From Chara braunii (lineage: Eukaryota > Streptophyta > Charophyceae > Charales > Characeae): a stretch of 64,000 bases of DNA. The notes below the pieces were generated by a model. That model saw only the letters and a program-made list of their open reading frames with translations. It was not told the DNA's origin and did not search any database. The translations under genes were made by a program, and so were the position numbers. Below are positions 57,638 to 64,000 of the stretch, in pieces; within the stretch, counting starts at the first letter, position 1, and every line of letters starts with the position of its first letter. The stretch is taken from the NCBI GenBank assembly GCA_003427395.1, contig BFEA01000121.1:1685934-1749933 (forward strand). Reading direction: 5' to 3'.

Positions 57638-59944
57638 CTAGCCATCGAGGTAAGGGCGCCAGACTTTAAAGGCATAGATGACGACAAGGAGTTCCTTCTC
57701 ATTGGAGGGATAGTTCATCTCAACAACGGTGAGTTTCTTACTCGCGAATGCGATAGGGTACTCGTTGGGAAGTGCTTCGGATCGCATAAGGGAATCCTTG
57801 ATAGTAGGGGGGTCGCAAGGGAAATGGTGGGATAGAACCGCGCCGAGGGTAAAGTCTGAAGCATTGGTGGTAACGTAGAAGTGGCAAGAAGGGTCGAAGA
57901 TCTTGAGAATAGGGGCAATAGTGATGAGGTGTTTGAGTTTGTCAAAGGCGGCTTGGCGGCGTTTGGTCCGTGTGAAGGACTCGGTGCCGCGGGTGAGCTC
58001 ATGGAGTGGATAGCTGGTGTCAAAGAAGTTTTGGATGAAGGGGCGGTAGTAGTTACCGAGTCCAATCAATGACCGAAGATGGAGCAAGGTGGTGGGAAGT
58101 GGGAACTTGACGAGAGCGGCGACCTTCGAGGGGTCCATGCGGATACCATCAGCAGAGACAATGTAGCCAAGGTAGTCCATGCTCAAAGCGGCAAAAGTGC
58201 ATTTTCTAAGCATAGCGTCAAACTTTTGCTCGCAGAGGATGGAAATTACATTCTCGATGTACTGAAGGTGGGACTCGAAGGTGGGACTGAAGACAAAGAT
58301 GTCGTCAAGGTAGATCACGACATAGACTTGATCGTGGAAGATGTGGTTCATGGTGGACTAGAAGGTCGCTGGGGCATTTGTGAGGCCGAAAGCCATCACA
58401 CGGAACTCGTAATGCCCGAAGAGAGAGCAAAAGGCAGTCTTGTGGGTATCTTCCTCGCGAATACGGATCTGGTGGAAGCCACTGCGGAGGTCAATCTTGG
58501 TGAAGTATTTGGGTCCGCGTAGGCGATCAAGACGCTCAGATATCCAGGGGAGTGGATACTTATTCTTGATCGTGATCCGGTTCAAGGTGTGGTAGTCTGT
58601 GCACATGTGGAGCTCCAAGGTGCCACTCTGTTTTACTAAGAGACAGCTGGTTCCGAAGGGGGAGGAGCTAGGCTTAATGAATCCTTTTTCAAGGAGTTCA
58701 TTGAGCTGGCGCTTCATCTCTTCAACCTCGGGGACAGAGACTTGGTACGGAGGGCAACAATGAGGAGAATGGTCGGGTTCGAGGTCGATGGTGTAAGATA
58801 CACCGCGATAGGGTGGCAAGCCGGCGGACAAGGACTCGAGGAAGACGTCCTTTAATTCTGAGAGGGGAGAGGTGATGCAAGGGTCGAATGGGGGAGCTTG
58901 GTCGGGTTTGTCCATTGGAATCAAGTCCTCGGGACGCTCGTGGTCGATGACGAGGCAATTGTCGCCAGAGTCAGGGTGTTGGCGAGACATGTGGAGGAAT
59001 TGGTGGGGGGAGACAGGGGGTGAGGTGGTAGGAGGAAGAATGTAAGGGATGTCAAGGGTAGATTTCAGAGTAGACGAGAGGCAAACGAAAGAGGGATAGA
59101 AAGAGTAGGGCATGTAGCGATCAATCCAGATAGTTCCCAGGACAACGTCACACATGAGGTGCATAATGTCGAAGGAGATCTGACTGCGGAGGGAGCCGAC
59201 AGTCATGGTGACCTCGGGAACTGTGCGATTGACGATGACAGTTGAGTCCTTATCCCCTAAACGAATGGTGATCGGGGAGTCATAGCCGGTTGAGGGGAGA
59301 CCGGCTTTGCAGGCACAGGCGTCGGTAATGAAGTTGTCGTTAGCCCCGCCGTCGAGGAGGGACCGAATCTTCACCGTCGATGCGCCAAGGGAGATGGATA
59401 TGAACTTGAGCTGGAACTGGGTGGTTCTGGCACAAGCGGTGGAGATCACGTTGTTGAGGCGGCGTTGTTCGGTGCCTAATCTAACAAGCCAGTTGTGCCG
59501 AGCTTGTTCCCCAACAACATCGAAGAAGGTGATGTAAGAGGGGATAGGGAGAAGGGTAGAGGAACACTTGCCAGTGATGAGCTCGACCGACAGGGTGAGG
59601 GACGTCATCAGGAGGGGGGCAGGCATAGTAAACTGCGATGCATGAGTGTCATCCGGTGGGGTACGCGTCATCGCAAGTGGCGCTGGCAGACGGATTGTCG
59701 ATGCTAATAGAGGGGTTGGTTGACTAGTTGTCAATGTCGGGGTGCGGTCCCGATAGGCAAGGGGACAATGTTCATGTGTGGGAGGGTCCCAATGTCGTGG
59801 ATGGTGGGGTAGCGGATACGACTTGCCGAGGTCCCATGGAGCGGGGAGCCTGTCGGGTGAACTGGCCAGCGTTGGGGCAGATGGTTTGTTGGTGGCCCAA
59901 CTGACGACACCGGAAACAACTATTGTTGGTTTGGAGGTAGGCAC
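57638..59944 (-). pseudogene. pol: Protease, reverse transcriptase and RNase H of the decayed chromovirus
   Basis: The protease catalytic loop is [11 protein letters not shown] (D198). The RT begins near [20 protein letters not shown], continues with [13 protein letters not shown] and [10 protein letters not shown], and carries YLDD in VVIYLDDIFVF. RNase H includes TNASDFTLGAVL and ends near KVWRPYLDG. The 769 codons hold only one internal stop, TAG at 58358-58360, precisely at the Gln expected after APATF. A second TAG (57638-57640) follows YLDG, again at a likely Gln. Apart from those two stops the domain set is intact in order and spacing, so decay is mild here. Confidence 0.88.
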
Positions 59945-60388
59945 ATTCCTTCAGAGTGAGCTTCGTTAAGCGAGGGATGAGGTGGAAGAAGATGCGCGAG
60001 CGTAGCGGTTCCCACGAGATGGATGGTGTTGACTTCTTCCTGGGTGAAAGATGGGGGGTCGGTAGCAGTGGACTCGATGTCGGGTGTGGAGAACTCATCC
60101 GACATCGTGGTGGTGAGGATGTCGTCGGAAGCAATGTTGTGGAAGAACGTGTTCGTGAAGGTACGACAGGGATGGCGGCCTTTTGAGTTGAGAGAACTCT
60201 GTTGATGTGGAGAATGCGGGAGAGAAGATCGGATAAGGTTGTGGTGGGCTCATGGACGAGGGCAGCGGTGATTTCGCGGTTGGAGACCCGCTTGAGGCGG
60301 GAGATGAAAGTGTCGTCGGCGACCAGGTAGACGGGGATATGCTGTCGTAGTGAGCGACATATTGGACGTAGTGGTTAATGGGGCCATT
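59772..60388 (-). pseudogene. gag: C-terminal gag with intact zinc knuckle
   Basis: After the TAA at 60389 and a frameshift, minus-strand frames contain DDTFISRLKRVSNREITAAL, LSDLLSRILHINR, and then an intact CX2CX4HX4C knuckle, [14 protein letters not shown]. The knuckle would bind the element RNA. It overlaps the start of the pol frame. Confidence 0.65.
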
Positions 60389-60841
60389 TTAGCGAAGGCG
60401 ACAGAATTGGTCGATGTAATCATGGACAGTCTTTTGTGGGCGGAAGGTGGTTGTGATCAGCGTAGCCCACTCGAGGAAGGAGTACGAGGGCTGGCCGCTT
60501 AGTTGGAGGTTGGCGACTTCGGTGAGCCACCAGCGAGCGGCGTGGGCAGGGAGTCGTGTACAGGGTATGGGTAGCCTGTGGACAACGGGGATGGTGTGGT
60601 GATAGAAAGCTTGTTGGAGTTGACTGAGGAAGAGAGATACATCCTCATGGGGTTTACCAAAAAAGGTTCGAATGTCGTTGGCCCGGAATGAGTGAGGGAT
60701 TTCGCCATAACTAGGGACGCGGGTGGCGAGTGCGTTGACGTCGAGGGTTGGGAAGAAGTTTACAAGGCGGGTGAAGTCTTGTTGGGGGTTTGTTGTGAGG
60801 AGGGCATTCGGAGGATGTTCGGGGAGAGCGGGGTGTGGCAT
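60389..60841 (-). pseudogene. gag: Capsid part of gag of the decayed chromovirus
   Basis: 150 codons. Start chosen at 60841 because a TAG lies in frame just 12 bases upstream. It contains FFGKPHEDVSLFLSQLQQAF, LPAHAARWWLTEVAN and WATLITTTFRPQKTVHDYID, the usual Ty3 capsid order. It stops at TAA (60389-60391) after QFCRLR, at a position where CAA would give Gln. Confidence 0.75.
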
Positions 60842-61238
60842 GGCGGTTACCTAGGAGTAGGTGGGTATCGGGAGGGAGGTGATGATGAATGAGGTAGAGA
60901 TGGGTTGTGAGAGGGGAGGTGTGGATAAGGATTGGGTGTCAAGGGGATGGGCCGGCAATGGGGCAATGAGAGGGGTGGATGAGGGAGTAGGTGAATGGGA
61001 CACGTCGGTGATGGCCGTTGGGATGGGGGTGGTGGAATATGGGGGGGCGGATGGACTGGTGGTGGAAGTGGAGGTATGTGACGGACCCGCCGGGATGGCG
61101 GTCCGTCAGGATCAAGACGAAGGGATGAGGATGGGGGAGATGGAGATGGAGCTGGAAGGGACAGCGCAGCTCCAACGCAGACTCAACACGCACGTACTCC
61201 AATCTGTGCAAATGAAGAATGCCACAAAACAGACTGCA
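60842..61238. other. Presumed leader of the decayed chromovirus
   Basis: GGTGGA/GGGATGG-rich sequence with long but featureless frames on both strands. No primer site identified. Confidence 0.35.
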
Positions 61239-61417
61239 GCTGGGGTATACCCCCAGCGGACTNACTGGACTGGACTGGACTGGCCTGGTACCGACAGTGG
61301 TACCGGGCAGGACTGGACTGGACTGAATAACCGCACGGCCTGTGGGGTCAGGCCACGGCCTGGTCCCACAGGCCGGACTGGCAAATAGCCAAATAGGCCC
61401 TGGCTGTGGGCCAGGGC
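61239..61417. repeat. Cluster of four GC-rich hairpins with a GGACT microsatellite
   Basis: 61239-61257 (GCTGGGG/CCCCAGC), 61284-61307 (CCTGGTACC/GGTACCGGG, one wobble), 61336-61375 (CGGCCTGTGGG/CCCACAGGCCG, stem 11, enclosing a second hairpin CAGGCC/GGCCTG) and 61397-61417 (GCCCTGGC/GCCAGGGC). A GGACT pentamer repeat with one N lies at 61258-61285. Confidence 0.8.
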
Positions 61418-62398
61418 AGATTAAGGCCCGCTGCACGATCCTTAGACCTGTAATGGATCGCAAGAGCCATAAACACGCTATCCTCAAAAGCAGTGGAACT
61501 CTGCAATAAAGAAAGCTGAGAAATCTAGGATGCGGAGCAAGCTCCATGCAGAGTCCATGCGATGCATCCTAGGCTATATAATGTCAAAAGAAAATCAAAT
61601 GTCTGGTATACATATCCTAGCTAACAGCAGAAAATCAAATGTAGTATGATACACTCCTAAAGTCCTGGAGGCAGTGGCCTTAGTGCTGAAAGGAGAAGAG
61701 CAATATGTCACAAGATAATGTCATGTCGCTGAACCACTAAAAGTGGGATGGTCTCAGAGGGGGTGAATGCAGCCTAAAAATTGAAACTCCTAAGGGCAGT
61801 CACACATGAAGGTGGGATAGGTCATCGGGCTCAAGGTGGGAGAGTGGTAGCGAAACAAAACCAATGACCCTAACAGATAGACCATCAAGGCGGGTAATGC
61901 TCGACAAGGGTGACACCATGCAGGGTCGACCATGAAAAGGGGGGGCCTGGAATAGGGTGGAGATATGCCTAACTGAAGGCATGCAAGGGCCGGCACTAGG
62001 GTGATGAGGGCAGTGGGTGAGGGAAACATGCACACAACTCACCGACTGGGGGAGGAAGGAGCTAGATCAGGGAGCAGGGAAACCAAGATAACGCTACGGT
62101 CCCGATGCCTATGCGATACCAAGGGAGAGCCCAACTCAAAGAGACCCAGCTAAGTGAGAACCATCATGCGACAGATGCAAGGGAATGTACAGGGTAGGAT
62201 GGTGGCGTGAAGTAGCCACGTCCAAAGTAGCTGAAGCCGATAAGGTAGCTAAAGTCGTCGAATCGGTCGATGACGTCGATGAAGTAGCAGTCGAGTCGAT
62301 GTCGAAGCAGAGCCGCAAAACGCTGACATCCTGAAGAAGAGCTGATGATGGAGTACCTGATGGTGTGAGTCAGTGGGGAAAGATGGAGGATAAGAGTG
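61418..62398. other. Stretch between the two chromoviruses
   Basis: No gene supported. It should hold the 3' LTR of the right-hand chromovirus and possibly the 5' LTR of the left-hand one, but neither has a second copy in view. Confidence 0.35.
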
Positions 62399-64000
62399 TC
62401 AGTCATCGTAACGTGAAGGGCGACGATGAGTGCGCTGTGGACGCTCGAAGGCGACCATCTGCGGCTGAGGAACGGCCTCAGAGGGAGCGGGTTCATCCTC
62501 AGCGATCTCCTCAGCCGGAGGAGGAGGAAGAGGGTCGGTCGGCTGAGTAGAAGCTGTTGTCCCAGCACGACGAGCACGATCATATGCACACACCAACATC
62601 CTGGCGTGCTGCAAGTGCTCGAGGGGCTCCCAAGTTGCCTCCTCATCAGGGTAGCCCTTCCAACGCACAAGGTACTCGATGCGTGGAGGGGTATCATCGG
62701 TAACTCGGTGTGATACGATGTCGGAAACAATGAACTCCTCGTGACCGTCCACCATGATAGGTGGAGGGCGCTCATAAGGGCGTCCGGCGAAGCGCTCGGA
62801 CGGTCTGCGATAAGGACGCAGCAAGGAGACGTGGTGAACATCGTGTACGCGAGCCTGTCGAAGGTAATCAGGTAGCTTCACACGGAAGCTGACCGGACTA
62901 GCAGCAGTATCAGAGCCGACGGCCTGAAGGATGCGGCATGGACCGAAGAAACGACGCCTGAACTTGCGAAGCATATCTGCTTCGAGCTGTAAGTGGCGTG
63001 TGTCGACGAGCACATCGTCACCGACTTTGAATGGATGATCCATTCGTGATCGGTTCGCTCGTGCGGCCATGCGAGTCTGGGAGTCGGCTATACTCTCGTG
63101 TGCGCGCTTCATAATCGCCGCCATGTGGGCGATCCAGTCGTCAAGCGCAGGGCAACGAGTGTCTGGGCGCAACCGCGATGGTCGTAGGAAATCCTCAGGT
63201 ACGCGAGGGTGGTAGCCAAGGTCGCAATAGAATGGCGACATCCCCGTGCCTGGCGAAACAGCGTGGTTGTACGCAATCTCCGCGTGGGCTAAGTGTAAGT
63301 CTCACTGCTGGTCATCCCTAACAAACTTTTGGAGGATATTACCGAGAGTTTTGTTGGTGACCTCAGTCTGACCATCCGTCTGAGGGTGGTAAGACGATGA
63401 GAAGCGGAGCTGGGATCCGTACACCTCGTGTAGGCGTCGCCAGAATGTGCTGGTAAAGCGCGGGTCACGGTCGGAGATGATGATCTGAGGTAAGCCGTGA
63501 TCTCTCACGACTCGGTCGAAGACGATGTCCGCGACCTCACGAGCGCTAATGCGATAGCGGCACGGAACAAAACGTGCACGCTTCGTGAAGCGATCGACGA
63601 CAACCAAGATAGCATCATGACCGCCCTGAGTGGGTGGGCGGAGGGGACCAATGAAATCCATCGAGATAGACTGCCAACGACCTTCAGGTATGGGTAGGGG
63701 CTGAAGTAACCCATACGGAAGGTGGTTCGCACTGTTCACCTCCGGGCAGGTAGGACACTCCTGGATGTAGGCTTTGACAAAGTCCTTGGACTTCGGCCAG
63801 ACGTATAGGCGGCAAACACGAGCCAACGTCTTGTGGAAACCCATATGACCGGCAGCTGCCTGGTCATGGAACTCTGCTACAGCTGGGACGCGGAGCTGTC
63901 CGGTGGAGGGAACGCAGATACGTGGTTCTAGCTGACCAGATCTGCCATGCCAGTACACGAGGCCGTTCTCCCCGAGGGAGTAGGAAGGAACGGTCTTGCC
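62399..64000 (-). pseudogene. pol: Integrase with chromodomain of a well-preserved chromovirus, cut by the window edge
   Basis: One minus-strand frame runs from the right edge to 62399 with a single TGA (63302-63304), at the Trp expected in QQWDLHLAHAEIAYN-type sequence. Zinc finger: H31, H38, C68 and C71 (from the first in-window start at 63958). The integrase triad is complete: D101 (SMDFIGPL), D163 (SDRDPRFTS) and E199 (DGQTEVTN), with the standard 35-residue spacing. After the core come the GPY/F-type region (FRRRFFGPCRI) and a chromodomain, EFIVSDIVSHR ... YLVRWKGYPDEEATWEPLEHL, with its Tyr and two Trp in place. A Pro/Glu-rich tail ends the protein. RT and gag lie beyond the window. Confidence 0.88.

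Larger units (their letters stand above)
55948..60841 (-). mobile_element. Decayed chromovirus (Ty3/gypsy), internal region
   Basis: In minus-strand order: gag, zinc knuckle, protease, RT, RNase H, integrase, chromodomain. From 59944 to 56783 the frame is continuous except for two TAG codons. The LTRs were not delimited. Separate from, and different in sequence to, the giant element and the chromovirus to its right. Confidence 0.82.

Noticed and set aside
1-64000. Bacterial-style operons, Shine-Dalgarno sites or terminators
   Set aside because: Microsatellites, satellites, LTR elements and tRNA-primed retrotransposons show the DNA is eukaryotic nuclear; such signals would be meaningless here.

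Overview
The window is eukaryotic, repeat-dominated DNA. I find no convincing single-copy host gene, no rRNA gene and no complete tRNA gene. Everything coding that I can support belongs to Ty3/gypsy-type LTR retrotransposons, all transcribed from the minus strand and in various states of decay. Three signs point to a streptophyte (green alga or land plant): a primer site matching initiator tRNA-Met (TGGTATCAGAGC), chromodomain-bearing Ty3 elements, and stop codons that look like methylation-type C-to-T decay. From memory, unverified, the gag and protease wording resembles retroelement proteins of the charophyte alga Chara braunii.

The centrepiece is one very large LTR retrotransposon at 801-41837 (about 41.0 kb, minus strand). 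Its two direct terminal repeats are about 10 kb each (801-10815 and 32013-41837). They have TG...CA ends, a CCGT target duplication on both sides, a polypurine tract against the 3' LTR and a tRNA-Ala-like primer site next to the 5' LTR. In the element's own orientation the order is: 5' LTR, primer site, a 1.7 kb leader, three tandem diverged copies of an unrecognised gene of 227-295 codons (units U1, U2, U3; 30289-27589), gag (27308-25524), a 4.9 kb non-coding block rich in hairpins (25.5-20.6 kb), zinc knuckle/protease/RT/RNase H/integrase (20597-15337), a remnant of a third ORF, tandem-repeat regions, polypurine tract, 3' LTR. Every coding part is broken, and the integrase has lost one catalytic Asp.

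Each 10 kb LTR is itself composite. It holds a purine microsatellite, three successive tandem arrays that differ in sequence but share a 91-92 bp period, a GAA tract, and a 3.3 kb unique part full of short perfect hairpins.

The giant element is inserted in the gag-pol of an older Ty3-like element (fragments at 1-800, 41838-42620 and 51443-52101). The reading frame of that older element runs through the insertion point. A second LTR, related to that of the giant element but on the plus strand (ending at 51442, again with 92 bp arrays behind it), has cut the same older gag. The right end of the window holds two chromoviruses on the minus strand: a decayed one at 55948-60841, and a much better preserved one at 62399-64000 that runs off the edge.

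The rest is minisatellites (54, 40, 66, 53 and 71 bp units), an 890 bp tandem duplication, a probable MITE, a long inverted repeat, N gaps, and single-N joins whose flanks are duplicated.
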